From NCBI RefSeq assembly GCF_000002425.4, contig NC_037270.1:10449935-10513934 (forward strand): a stretch of DNA of 64,000 bases, written 5' to 3'. The DNA comes from Physcomitrium patens. Its lineage: Eukaryota; Streptophyta; Bryopsida; Funariales; Funariaceae. Of the stretch, positions 1 through 12,235 are shown piece by piece (position 1 is the stretch's first letter; each line of letters opens with the position of its first letter). A program made the translations under genes and the position numbers. The notes under the pieces are model-generated. The model was given only the letters and a program-made list of their open reading frames with translations. It did not search any database and was not told the origin of the DNA.

Positions 1-130
1 GTAATTTGAAAAATCTAAGTCTTCATTAATTTTCTTTTAAAAATAAAGAATACACATGTATTAGTTAGATTATGATTAGAAAATAAGAGATTATGTCATG
101 GGTTAATAAAATTTGAACTATGATAAAATT

Positions 131-175
<45 letters not shown>

Positions 176-1371
176 ATAAATAATTTTAATTATTTTTAAA
201 AAATATATGTAACTTTTTAATAGTACTTGCACCTGTTTGCTCATTTGATAAAATATGTAAAGGATGTCTAAAAATATTATTTCTAATATAATTGAACAAA
301 TTGATGTTGTAATGATAATAATTTTCTATTTTTTTCTTTTTGACTCTTATGTATATAAAATTTCAGTTAAATACAAAAATATTCTTAATCATATATCATT
401 TATTTATATACAATGAATAGTTGATAATTAAGTTAATCTTACACAAAAGAAAGTATGTGTACAAAAAATCAAAAGCTTGGAATATAAAGTGCATACCAAA
501 TGATTTGTGACAATACTGCTTAAGGTAATATCTTTGTTCATATAAATCCTTAGAAGTGTCATTACAATATGGGTTGTTTCAAAGACTAAACATAATAGAT
601 TTATAATCTTTGCAGCACTTTAGAAAGAAGATATGTTTTATATAAAATTCTATTAACTTTTTATTCAAAATTTTCACATCTTTGCATCTTGTAATATTTA
701 AAACAAAATGTTATATCATGTATAAATATAGATATTTATATTTTTTTCTTCATATTTTGTCTTACATAGGTACAATTAAAAAAACCAAAAGTAAGAAAAT
801 AACATCTAAATACATATTTTGTAAAATAAATGAATTTGAAATTTAATTAAATATATGTGCATTATTCGTTGATAAAAAATATATCAACCATGCAATTTTA
901 GATGTATAAATATATAGTTGAAATGAAAACTTACAAGTTAAGAGTCTGTCTACTTGCTAACAAGGATTTGTCAAAGTACATGACTACAATCTCATTGTTT
1001 CTTAAACATAAGACTTGTACAGTTCTTTTATTACTTTTCTTCAAATTTTATATGCTAGATTGAATATTGATTGCATTTAAAACCCTAACAACACTAATAT
1101 AATCAAGGTACTTGCAAATTGAGTGTTGAAGCAAGAATAATTTGCTTTTATATAATATGTTGACATCATAAAAAATTGTTATTATTGAGCACACATCAAT
1201 CAAGAAAGCACAGTAATAGAACTAAGTAATAGATCTATCTCTATGATCACCAACCCAATGTTACAAAATATGACCTTTTGGTAAATCTCATACACATTTG
1301 ATTGCCAAAGTCTAGTATATCACACACACAGCACCAAAAAAAGAATATGATAAAAATAAAAATGCGCTTAC
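1..1371. other. AT-rich gene-poor sequence
   Basis: No supportable coding region is seen on either strand. The stretch is very AT-rich with short homopolymer and TA runs, including a (TA)n microsatellite at about 132-169. It lies downstream of the LRR receptor fossil (minus strand), where a transmembrane segment and kinase would be expected, but I see neither. Decayed repeat or transposon sequence is the likeliest content; no recognisable protein domain survives. Confidence 0.6.
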
Positions 1372-3614
1372 AATCCTTCTAGTGATAAGAGATTTGGATC
1401 TGAGTTCCAATCTGGTAAAACTCCAAACTCGAGGTCTGAAACATCCAGCACTCCTAACTGACTGTTGGAGCAAAGTGAACCCTTGAAAAGCTGTGAGAGT
1501 GGTGGTGCTTTTGCGAAGTTGTTGCGATTGATATTCCTGCAGAATGTATTTACTGTTTGATGGTCTCCAATTTCATACATTGTCATCTTCTAAAGACTAT
1601 CTTGCACTTCTCACGACAGATAAGAGTGTTGATACACGAGGTTGAAAGAAATCTACAATCTTCAAAAGTATGTCTAATTCTCCATTCCCAGTTTGAATCC
1701 ATCAACGTGTGCGTGACGTTAGTGCATATAAACAACTGGCCAGTCTGAAGCGAGGCTAATACCTCGCGACAGTTTCCAGGAAGACCTTAACTTTTGAAAG
1801 CAACCAGGTTGCGTGTTGGAATTCAGTTCCACCCTAAGATCTTATAGCAGCATCAGCAGTCTATCAGTAACAGTGCAAACTAGAACTCTCTGCCAAGCGT
1901 TGAACATCTAGGTTCAGAGGGTTGAATGGAACTCACAAATTTTACAGATTTGCCTGATTTGTGAATTTTGGTACAGGCCCTGTGCAGCTATTGCTGGACA
2001 GATCCCTGCAGCAGAAACATTCAATGAGGATCGAGAAAATATACATGTGAACTCACCGTATTTGCAACTGGGAAAAATTGTAAAAATGGTAATAACTCTT
2101 CATATATCGCTCAGAAAAATAACACGTTCATTGTCGCTTCCCGCAAACTAAAGCGGAATGTTTTAAAAGCTGCAATGAAAATCAGAACACAAAAGTTTTT
2201 TCTTTTTGCGGTGTGAATAACGCACTGAGATGGATCAGAATTCAAACACTTGCAGAGGACTAGGGGCTGAGAACTCTTCCACTGTGAGCAGCTGAGTCAA
2301 ATTTTCAATAGTATTCTCTGCTGTTTTCCCATCAAGCGTGTTTTGTCCAATTTTGAAACTTTACAGGGATCTTGTGTTGGTTACTTGCGTCGGAAAGTTG
2401 TCCTCAAGTTTGTTTCCACTCAAGTCCCTGATGCACAGGCAAAAATAACATACGCTTTGTCCGTTAGTCCTGGTTTTGGATTCCCGTCCTTGAAGCCAAA
2501 GTAGCCCTAACATCTAGTCTGCTTATTTGGTTACCCTTCAATTGTTGATTGCATAAAATTTCAAAGCAGAAGTTACAAATGCCCGAACGACAATTCCACC
2601 ATTCTACTATCAGCAACCTAGCAGCGATCAGTTAAGATTGTGGTACAACCCTGTGGAAACTGATGTGAGTAACTTGTATGGTGCCACTTACAGCTCTAGA
2701 AGATTTACAATTTCCGAAAATTCAGGAGGTGTAAATCAACTGAATCCGTTGTTGTTAAGCTTGCTGCAAGTAATGAATACGGGAAGGTCGCAATGGTGAG
2801 GAAAACCAGATATCGGGTTACGAAACATCTGCTGTTCCAATTCTCACGAATCTAAAAACCCTCTCAATCCTTCCACAGATTACAGCGCAGTGAAACCTAT
2901 CCCTGAGAAAGACATAGTTGACAATTGGACATTCTCACGATGCGCAGAAGAGCCATTGCACCAGTCCCATAATGCTTGTCATCCAAAAGTCATGCTTCAA
3001 TTGCTGCTGCTACTTACAGAACACTCAGAGGTAGATCACTAACTTCTTTGGGCAGAGACCCTCGCAGATTAGGATTCCCTGTCAGGGATCTACACAGCAC
3101 GAGAGCGAGTTTTATTTCGCATGTGGCAAATGTTTGGGCCACCAATTAAACCTCTCCCTGAAATGAGAGCTGATCATTATCTGAACAACACGTGGTGCAA
3201 GTGAAAGAATTGGTGGGTTCAACTCACAAGGTAACTGATTTCAACATCTTGATGATGCCCGGCGATAGAGAACGAGATATCGATGCATCTGTCAATTCAC
3301 TTTGCAGCACCTTGTGATATTTAGACAACACACATTTCAGATGTAAAACGCATCAACATGTACCGCAGAATACGCGGAGTCATACATATGCAGAGGTAAT
3401 GGAAAACAACCCGCTGAAGTGAAGTCAGAGTCTCACAGGCCAACAACCCAAGCGCTCCATAGAGTGGCGTTAACTTGCCATCACAGGCACGTTACACCTT
3501 GCCAGTTGTGGTCGTGGTTACAGCAGGGATATAATGGTGTATCATCCTATGTGACCCAGCTGAACAAGTTAATATTCGTATTTGGTGTGCTTGCGATCCA
3601 TGCTACCCAAAGGG
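1372..3614 (-). pseudogene. LRR receptor ectodomain fossil (LRR-VIII/HPCA1-like), kinase absent
   Basis: Read on the minus strand this is a series of LRR exons with AG/GT borders. Near 3614-3480 lies an N-terminal cap with an SW...PC...NWQGVTC pattern and an in-frame TAG. Exon 3089-3018 is exactly 72 bp and encodes one open 24-residue LRR containing NPNLRGSLPKEV. Exon 2763-2692 is also exactly 72 bp (NNNGFS, stop, FTPPEF) with TGA where LRRs have Gly. Exon 2427-2365 is 63 bp (DLSGNKLEDNFP). The sequence after it resembles another LRR (NTLDGKTAENTIENLTQL) behind a stop. Exon 2005-1946 reads DLSSNSCTGPVPKF. Exon 1536-1372 is open for 55 codons (LGVLDVSDLEFGVLPDW) and ends at GTAAGC. The order of cap, repeats and the late VLDVS...LPDW segment fits the Arabidopsis At1g79620/HPCA1 type from memory of that family. 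Stops, an apparent frameshift near 2530 and the absent kinase argue for a pseudogene. Confidence 0.75.
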
Positions 3615-4870
3615 CTTGCAATGCGTCCACTCATTCCAGTACTCAAAATGAGGTTGTTGTCTATGTACGTGACGTTAGTCGGAATGAAACAGATGGAAAA
3701 CATTGCAGAATGCATGAAGCAAGATACTTGCAGTCTTCGGAGAAATGTGTTACATAGATTCTTATTGTCGAGTCCGCTTGGCAGTGTGGGAAGCTGGGAT
3801 GGAGAAGTAACATCAAAAACGTCGTTTTCAGCATCTGATAGATTCCATCCATTGCGGCTCCTGTGCAAGATTAGCAACATCAAAGATTTGCAGTGTTCGT
3901 GACGTGGGAAGGAGATAGTGTGATCTCCGTACAAGCAAGCAGTTCATTTGCAGCGCTAGTCGCAAATACCATTGACTGCCATTGAAATGTGGCCTTGATC
4001 ACCGACTACATAGCTAGTGGTGAAGTTCGTGTATGTTTGGGTAACTCAACCTAAGTGTGGCGCATCACTTCTCAAAGTCCAGTGAATGTTTCATCTTAGC
4101 AATGACGTGGTGAACATGTCAATCAACAAGAGCAAAACCAACAGCTCGGACGGAGACGAAAAAGTACCACCAACCAAGAAAACATTCAGGACAGAGCTTG
4201 TATGAAAGAGCTACGCCACACAAGTGGAAAGGCCTAGACATCCATTACAGTTGTCTCCCTTGTTCTAGAACACCCTTAGAATTCAGCACCAGGCGCGAAA
4301 CTTCCATGCATTACGTTGTCAACTGTCATCCACCCTCAATCAGCTGTAGGAAAGGTATCTAAGTTGAATCGGTTGTCTAGAGCCAACCCATGGAATCTGC
4401 GTATGCCATGGATACGGGATGAATTAGCATACGCAACTGCTCGAGAGGGCAGGTGAAAGCACCGCGACTCCTTTTCATGAGCAAAGCTCAATTGCGGCAA
4501 CCAAAGCCCATTCCAGTCCAACTGATGGACCTAGCGTTGTATGGTCTCGCTATGAGGAGTCCGCTGTGCCCGTATGTGTGACAGTGTTCAGATCAACCCC
4601 CTTTACCTACAGTAGAGAGGCTCTTCTGCATGGATCACGGAATTCACCCAGTGTCAAGCACTGAAACGCAATCTGAAGCTGAATCCCAACCTGAGAGGGA
4701 GTGTGGCCCTCTCTCGTCTTGCACAACCATCCTCGCCATTGACGGAATCCGGGATCCGCCCACCAGCCGACAGGTTAGCCAAGCTACTGTGGCTTGCCTC
4801 AGAGTTTCCATTAAGTTTCCAATATTGTCTAGGCAACCTAATGGTTGCTAGAGAGGGCGTATCTCAACTT
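3615..4870. other. Moderate-GC sequence upstream of the LRR fossil, unassigned
   Basis: This stretch shares the composition of the LRR fossil and lies on its 5' side (minus strand). A minus-strand frame near 3569-3680 contains a weakly LRR-like MSGRIASPLG segment. Other open frames here are short and overlap on both strands, without codon-level or splice support. It may be the old promoter, 5'UTR or extra exon debris of the receptor gene. No function is assigned. Confidence 0.35.
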
Positions 4871-4905
4871 AACATGATTAGCAATGATTTAATTATATAT
4901 ATATA

Positions 4906-4906
<1 letters not shown>

Positions 4907-4950
<44 letters not shown>
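4907..4950. repeat. (CT)n microsatellite
   Basis: An uninterrupted CT run of about 40 bases directly follows a short TA run. It sits exactly where the GC-moderate island ends and the AT-rich sea begins. Open frames crossing it encode only SL or RE dipeptide repeats and are artefacts. Confidence 0.95.
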
Positions 4951-4951
<1 letters not shown>

Positions 4952-4953
<2 letters not shown>

Positions 4954-7900
4954 AAAACACCCATGTTCAAAAACACCCAAGTAGTCTCTAAATATTAGTG
5001 GGGCTTTCAAATCTTGCTTAAAGTTTTTCATAGTGGTCAAATCATTTTTATCCAAGTCATGAAAATATGTTCTAAAAATTCCTAATTTTTTAAAAATCAA
5101 ATCCTAAATAAAATTTAAAAATCCTCATAATGTTTCCATAATTCCAACATCAATAAAAAAAATGCTTCTTCTTATTTAGTGATTTTTTTATAGTAAAAAA
5201 ATTAATATAAATCAATTTCATTGAGATTCCAATTGCCTTGGTTTGAATATTATGAAGTAGTTGTGAATGTGTTTATAGAGTTGGTTGATTACATAAAATA
5301 GCTTCAAAGTCCTAAAAGATCCCTTTGAATGCATACAAAGGTTAAATAAACAATTTGGATTGAAATTCCTTAGCCAAATTGTTAGGGAGAAGATAAGTTA
5401 ATAACCTTGTTGTCTCAATTAATGTATACAACTTGGTAGGAAAATGACTAACTAAGTTTTATTTAACTATGTATTGTGGTGACTTGGGTCTTGACAACCT
5501 AAAAAGACATTTGATGTGGAGTCTTTTTTGAAATGGAACTAAATCACTCTAAATATAAACCAAAGGTAAAAACAAAACATATAGTGTTAGAATTTAGATG
5601 AATTTTTTAATAAGGATTTATTTCAAATTAATCAATGCATGAGTTACAGAGCTATGACTTGGCCTTCATCCAATTACATTATTTTCTAAGAGAACTTTGA
5701 CTTACTATAAATATATCTAGTTGATTTCTATCTATCACTTACAAGATCACCAATTGATCATTTTTTTAAAAAACACTTGAGACATTCTTGAGCGTTTAAC
5801 TAATTTTTGTTGTATTTTAAGAATATTTTTGATTGTCTACACTCCACATTACTTTTACTTTCTTTATAAGAATACAAAACTATTACTTCTAAATCTTATT
5901 GTTTAGTGTCATAATTAGGTGCATAAAATCCTATTTTTTATATATTAAAATATGTAGTTTAATTAAATTAAAATTTATTGATTATTTTGAAAATAAATTA
6001 ATAATAAATCCTTTTGATTTGTATAGCTTGAGAGAGCCTTAGAAGTTTTAGATTTTATTCTTAGTAAATTATTATTAACTTTACTATGATAAAAATCTAT
6101 AAAAATTCTATATGATTTTTTTAATTTAGATTTTTCTCCCAAAAGTGTGATTTATTATTAATATTTCTTTATAATAAGTAAGTCATTCCAAAATTACTGA
6201 AGAAAATTTTTAAAATATATTTTCTACATTTCTAATCTAATTATTATCAAAAAAATAAATCAAATAATATAAAAATATTCTAAATTTATTTTTTGTGTTA
6301 AAAAGTGATAAAAGAAACTTAAGACTTAGAACCATCTTCTTAATATTTTAAATTTTTTCAACTCCCTAAATTATTTTGATAAATAAAATTAAAAATAATG
6401 AAACTTTATTTTACAAGGATTAATTAAAACATTGATGTATATACTGTTTTTTCAATAATTTCTATCTAATAGGTAATTTTTTCTTGTTTCAAACAATCTT
6501 GTATCAAATTCTTCTAAATTTCCATCATCCTATAAAAATAATGCAAAAAGCCTTAGAAATTTTTTAGAATTAAAAAATAAAAAATAAAAATCTTATACTT
6601 TATTCTAGAATAACTAACATGTAAGAATTCTAATTTCAAAGCTATTTTTTTCATTGTAGTTTTGATTTAAAATATACCTAATCTTAATTCTTATTTATTT
6701 CTTTTAATTTTTTTAAAATTTTTTAGAAGGTTATTCATATTTCTAAGATTAAATTAATTTTTGAAATATATCTGATCTTTCAAATTAAAAAAATTCAACA
6801 ATTTTTTACTACAAATGCTATTTAAACCTTATTCCTTTCAAACATTTAGTATTTGCAATCATTGTATGATAATGCTTCTCATCTTGGACAAAGACCCATT
6901 CTTCACTCTTAACACTAACTCGTTGATCTTTTCCACTTACATTCTTGATCTTCACATCTTTTTTTAAATTTTCTTTCCACGCATTATATATCAATCATGC
7001 TTCACTGCATCTCCATAAGGACTTCAAATCTCACACCCTTGAACTTCAACACCATCTCTCTAAATTAATTTATATTACCAATTTCTTCCCTTGTTGCTTT
7101 AGATTGGTTTTTGTTTGTCTTATTAGTCTTTTTAACAACTTTATGGCTCTTGTTTGGAGAGGCTAATAAGACTAAATAAACTTATTATTACTTAATAATG
7201 TAGTTTAGTAACTTAGTTCTATTGAGTTGATTGGCATTGAAATATGCTATCTTGAAATTTTATATTTTTTTAAACTTAGATTCTTTATACATTTTTAATT
7301 TGAATTCAAACAAAAAAAATCATAAAACTAGATTAAATTACAAAATATACAAAATCAATAATGTAGACTTAGATTAACAAAAGTAAAAATGTTATTGTTG
7401 TCAATGACTCCAAATTTTTGTTGATTCTTAATCATCTTTGTGTATTAGGTTAAGTTATCAATGCTTATATATAAACATTTTTAATTGAGTTTCCTTAGAC
7501 ATCCTTATTATTATTAGTGAAACTTTATCTCTTCACATCTACCATCTCAAGTCAAAGCAACCTCTGAAAATTTCAGATCTAGGAAATATTTATGCATTTG
7601 TCAGTTTTTATACTTGGAATTACGAATAATATTTTTTAGAAAAAGATTTCTATTGAAGATTATTTAGACAAAATGGAATAAGTCTAAATAGTTAGACTAA
7701 TACACTTTAGATTAGAACTATTATCATACTTAAGTGTCAGAAGTAACACTAGCTCAAAAGATTATGATGCCATTGTCACCTTGATATCATTATGCACTAG
7801 TATAACATAATTTTTATTTAGCTTGGCAATTGTTTCAGTGATCTTACATCTGTTGTAGAGATATGAAGTAGTTAAGATCTAAAAATAAAATAAAAAATTA

Positions 7901-8160
7901 TATAAATAAATAAGATTTTTCTTATGATTAAATACTGAATTCATATTGTTCTATTAATTTTTTTTAACTTTCATGATATTAAAGCAAGTATAGTGATCTT
8001 TGCTCTTATATATTGATAATGCTAAAAATAATTTAGATAAAATATTTTCATTGAACCTTCACTTATATTAAATTCGGCCTTGCTTTAACTGCAATGGGTC
8101 TCTTTATAAGAAAATATAATAGTCATAAGTAAAAAATAACTTCAAATAATGTTATTTCTC
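4952..8160. other. AT-rich gene-poor sequence
   Basis: About 3.2 kb of AT-rich DNA with no recognisable gene. The frame at 6945-7166 has no domain or splice support. The last few hundred bases precede the copia reverse transcriptase remnant and may be degraded upstream parts of that element, but nothing can be aligned by eye. Confidence 0.5.
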
Positions 8161-8164
8161 TTCT

Positions 8165-8960
8165 AAAGCTTTTTATGAAAATTACATAGATCTAATAACT
8201 TATGAAGAAGCAATTAAAGAAGCAAGATAGAAGGGTATAATGAAGTAAGAAATTTGGTCTACAGAAAAGAACAAAATATAAGAGTTGGTAGATTTATCAA
8301 AAGCAAAAGTACCTATTTTAGTAAAATAAATTTATAAAATCAAATTGAGTCCCTTAGATAAAGACAAGGATAATTGCAAGAAGGAATGAACAAATAGAGG
8401 ATTTGGATTATTTTGAAATATTTGCACAAATTGTGTATTAATCAACAATACATATAGTATCTACATTGATAGCTAGAAGAAATGTTGCATCAAGCAAATG
8501 AATGTCAAGACATTATTTATTAATAGGACATAGATGAAGAGGTCTTTATAGAAATTACAAAAGGATAATAAGGGGTAGAAACATGGAAGGTATGTAGACT
8601 TTTAAAAACCTTGTATAGACTATGTCAAACTCTTTGAGCTTGGTATAGTTAGATTTACATGTTATTGTATAATAACATAGCCATTAGGTGAAAGAAGAGA
8701 GGAAATATTTTATTATAGAGAAGCTTAAATGAAAATATTTTATCAAATTACCTTAGAAATATAGATAATAGACAAGGAGGTAGTAAACATTATTAAGTGT
8801 TAATATTGCTTTCTTGTAGACAAGACTAATACTTCCTTTATAGGGCATAAATGAGCCAACTTAAAATAAATATGATACATAATTAATATAGACATCTTTA
8901 AAAGGGAATTAAGAATAAGTTTTAGATAAAAAGAATTACATCAAAATACCAAGAATTAAT
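8165..8960 (+). pseudogene. Ty1/copia reverse transcriptase remnant
   Basis: Plus-strand translation gives the start of a copia reverse transcriptase: a TYEEAIKEAR segment, then EKNK, ELVDLSKAK and YKIKLSP in the order found in copia polyproteins, followed by degraded RT sequence. The frame is broken by many stops. Three of them (8228-8230, 8279-8281 and 8327-8329) stand where copia RTs have invariant tryptophan, so TGG has become TAG or TAA. The enzyme would copy element RNA into cDNA; this copy is dead. The matching 3' part of a copia element lies at 12236-12978, so the element is probably split by about 3 kb of later insertions. Confidence 0.8.
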
Positions 8961-9595
8961 ACTTGGACAGAATTAGATATAAATCAAGATTGAAATCAGA
9001 TCCCAAGGCACAAAACCATGCACCTATAGCAATTCTAGGATTCTTTGGTTGATTGAAAAGTAGAATTTGAAAGCAGACCTGTAAGAAGATTTTTAAAAGT
9101 TAATTTCATATGATTTGAAGGTATATTGAGGTTTTGAAAGCTTTTCAATGTGAGAGGTGTATTCAATGGATTTGAATTTTAAAATAAAAAGAATTTCACA
9201 AAATTAATGATTTTGTGAGTGTTATAGGATATTTACAAGTAAAAATTTGTCAATATGTCACTGATTTTGTTGTAAATATATGTAAGAAATTTGATGTCAA
9301 TCAAGTTGTTAGATTGAAGGTTGTGAGAGTTTGTTTAAATTATGGTCTTGAATAATTAAAATTTAGGATTAGTGAGGATTTTTGCAATCTTGCAATATTT
9401 GCATGTTTGATTTAAGCAAAAATTAATGCAAGTAATATAGAATTAAATACCTATAAACTAACTAATTTTTGGAGCTATTTAACTATTCAATAAGAAAGAA
9501 TCTTTATTGAAAGATTAACATTTAAGTTGGAGAAGGAAGACGGCCAACATTTGACAAGTTTTGAGAATTCTTTTTGCAATTAGTGAATTCGATTC

Positions 9596-9601
9596 TTCTC
9601 A

Positions 9602-9654
<53 letters not shown>

Positions 9655-10205
9655 TTTTAATTTAAATTTTAGTCAAGATTAATGGTTCAATTAATATTTA
9701 TTGAGATTTTAAAACATTGATAGTGGTTGATTAAGATTTAATTAGGACTTTTTTTTGGATTGTTTAGGATTTGTTTAGGATTTAATTAAGATTTAATTAA
9801 AATTTTATTAAGATTTGGTCTAAGATTTGATTAGAATTTCATTATAATTTGGTCTAGGATTAGGATTTAAGATTTGATTATAATTTGTTTAGAATTTAAT
9901 TAGGATTAATTTAGAATTTCATTTGAATTTATTAAAGATATTTTTTAGAACTTATTGAAGATAATAATAGAATTTGATTTAAATTAAATTATAATTTTTA
10001 TTTTTAATATTTTTTTAATATATCTTTGATTTTTTTTAGGATTTTTTTATTATGAATATTCTTTTAAGATTAATTTATAATTTTTTAAATATATTTTATG
10101 AATTCTTTAAAAATTATTTTAAGATTTAATTAAAGATTGATTAATATTGTTATAATTTAATTAGAGTTTCTTTAAGATTCTATTAGAATTTTTTAAGATC
10201 TTGTT
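9596..10205 (+). repeat. (TA)n tract plus 11-bp-period AT-rich minisatellite
   Basis: A (TA)n run at about 9606-9650 is followed, from roughly 9720 to 10200, by imperfect tandem units of about 11 bp with consensus near GGATTTRATTA (variants GGATTTGTTTA, AGATTTAATTA, GAATTTCATTA). The same unit and similar flank occur in reverse orientation at 22070-22500. It carries no coding potential. The period is close to a DNA helical turn, so the A/T tracts are phased. Confidence 0.75.
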
Positions 10206-10469
10206 GCAAGTTCTATTTTATCTTCCACAACTATGTGCCTAGTATATTTTCAAGCAAACTTTGCAAAATACAACAATGTATCTAAAATAAAAAGATTTAA
10301 ATATGAATATTAGAGATTGAAATATGTTTTATCATATCAGGATGGAAAGTATATGATTCTTTTGTTATATATTAGTGATTTGCTACTAATAAGGTAGAGT
10401 AAAGAAAAAATTAATACAATCAAAGCTTTATTTATCATTAAATTTGAAGTGAGGCTTTTAGGAGATGCT

Positions 10470-10960
10470 GTCACGAACATATATATATTTATCTTGATAA
10501 TTATTTAAATAATAAGAATAGATAGAAGTAATTCAAAGTAAATAAATATAATAATATCTTATAGAAAGCTTCCTAGAAGCTTCATAGATGCTACTTTGCC
10601 TTTATACATGTCTATAGATGATTGGTAGGTTGAAAACTTGGCCAACAAGGAGACCATGTATTGACATGTTGACCACTTATAGTATAAGTTGGACATATGG
10701 CACACACCTAGGAAACTTGTCTTATAAATTAGACATGTGTCCTATAGCATGTTGCCATGTATTTTTTAGTTAAGTAATATATATAGAGGTAAAAATGAAG
10801 TCTTCCTCACTCTTATCAACTCCTTTCTTGCTTTTAATCTAGTTTTAAGAGTCTTATGTTTTCTAGTCTTTGACAATAGTCATTCCAATTCTTCCTTGAA
10901 TATACATACTTTCTTCTATTTTGTCACTTTCCTTTTGATACAGATTCTACGAGTTTATAT
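10470..10960 (+). mobile_element. Gypsy-family LTR copy, plus orientation
   Basis: This segment belongs to the LTR family that recurs through the window. It shares, in order, an AAGCTTC...ATAGATG block, an ATTGGTAGGTTGAAAACTTGG block, an ACATGTG block, a TATATATAGAGG TATA-like box, and a CTCACTCTTATCAACTC block with the CTTGC/AGTCT tail. The same order in reverse complement marks the LTRs of the minus-strand gypsy elements at 29-47 kb. No internal region is attached on its left. Ends are approximate because copies are highly diverged. Confidence 0.7.
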
Positions 10961-11019
10961 ATCTTCTCCCAATTTGTATTCTTGACAGATGCTAGATTAT
11001 ATCTAGACATTGACATAGT

Positions 11020-11520
11020 ATCATAGACATACATATTTATTCTAATATTTGTTTATGTGATTAGGTAGAAATAGGTAAAATAGATTTATTTCATAATATT
11101 TTCTAAAAACACTTCTTAGAAGCTTTATAGATGTTACTTTGACTTTATATAGAATTGTGGTTGATTAATAGATTAGAAACTTGGTCAACAAATTAACCAC
11201 ATATTGGTAGCTTGAAACAAGCTAATTATGTGACACACATATAAAAAACTTGTTTTACAAGTTAAAATATATATCTTGCAAAATCAACACGTTTTCGAGG
11301 TCTTATAGGACATAGCCATGTAGCTCTTAATTAAGAGTATATATGGAAGTAAGAGTGAAGTCTTCGTCACTCTAGTCAACATCTTTTTAGTCTTTAGTCT
11401 TATTTTAAGACTTTCTAATCTTCTTGACTTTAGCAATAGCCATTTTAGTTTAATATTATATCATTTTTGAATAATTTTTTAGTCTTTTTGAGTGACACAA
11501 GAATGTATTGAGATTTTTTT
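11020..11520 (+). mobile_element. Gypsy-family LTR copy, plus orientation
   Basis: A second diverged copy of the same LTR family, with the ATCATAGACATACATATTTATTC start, central blocks, a TATATATGGAAG promoter-like box and the CACTCTAGTCAAC...AGTCTT downstream block. It ends near 11520 with the GAGTGACACAAGAATGTATTGAGA tail. It is followed at about 11520-11790 by the gypsy leader (GTGGATTATCC and TTATCTTCCTCTAATTTGAC blocks), which is also seen before gag at 20740-20950. Borders are approximate. Confidence 0.7.
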
Positions 11521-11799
11521 TTTTTTAAGATTCATGTCTTTGACAATTTGACAAGAGTCTTGATTCATTGTTCTTATCTTATTTTAGAAATAAGTGGATT
11601 ATCCTACTTCTATTATTGTGATTAAAGATCATGGATTATCCACCTTTAAACAAACTATTTAATTATTTAACATTGATTTTTTCTTGAAGAGAGTGGATTA
11701 CCCTTCTTTGTGGAAATTTTATTTTGATATTAGAGGTTACAAATTATCTTCCTCTAATTTGACTATGAATTTATCAAGTTATTTGAAATGGAAGAAAAA

Positions 11800-12150
11800 T
11801 CATATGTTGGTTGCTTATGGGATAAGCTAACAATGTGACGTACATATAAAAAACTTGCCTTGCAAGTTAAAATATGTATCTTACAATGTCAACATGTTTT
11901 AAAAGCCCTATAAGACATTGCCACATAGTTCTTACTTAAGAGTATATATGGAGGGAAGAGTGAAGCCTTCTTCACTCTTATCAATACCTTTCTACTCTTT
12001 AGTCTTCTTTCAAGACTTTTTAGTCTTCTTGTCTTTGCCAATAGCCATTCTAGTTTAATACTCTATCATCTTTGAGTGATTTTTTAATCTTTTTGAATAA
12101 CACAAGAGTATATTGAAGTTTTCTTTCTTTGAAATTTATGTTCCTAATAC
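11800..12150 (+). mobile_element. Partial gypsy-family LTR, plus orientation
   Basis: A third, 5'-truncated copy of the LTR family. It starts in the middle block (AAGCTAACAATGTGACG) and continues through the TATATATGG box, the TCTTCACTCTTATCAA block and the tail with AACACAAGAGTATATTGAAG. It directly abuts resumed copia sequence near 12236. The three LTR copies plus one leader look like recombination remnants of one or more gypsy insertions into the copia element. Confidence 0.65.
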
Positions 12151-12235
12151 ATAGAATACAACACTTATAGAATCTACTTATATCAAAGATAATTTTATGT
12201 AGACAATACTTGACCATTTTAGAATACAACACTAT

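Noticed and set aside
3419..3902. Plus-strand frames of 106-112 codons
   Set aside because: They are antisense shadows of the minus-strand LRR fossil and carry no recognisable content.
4703..5100. Open frames on both strands ending or starting in SL/RE repeats
   Set aside because: They are produced by the CT microsatellite and have no domain or splice support.
9720..10200. Interstitial telomeric repeat
   Set aside because: Some units resemble TTTAGGA, but the period is about 11 bp rather than 7 and no intact TTTAGGG run exists.
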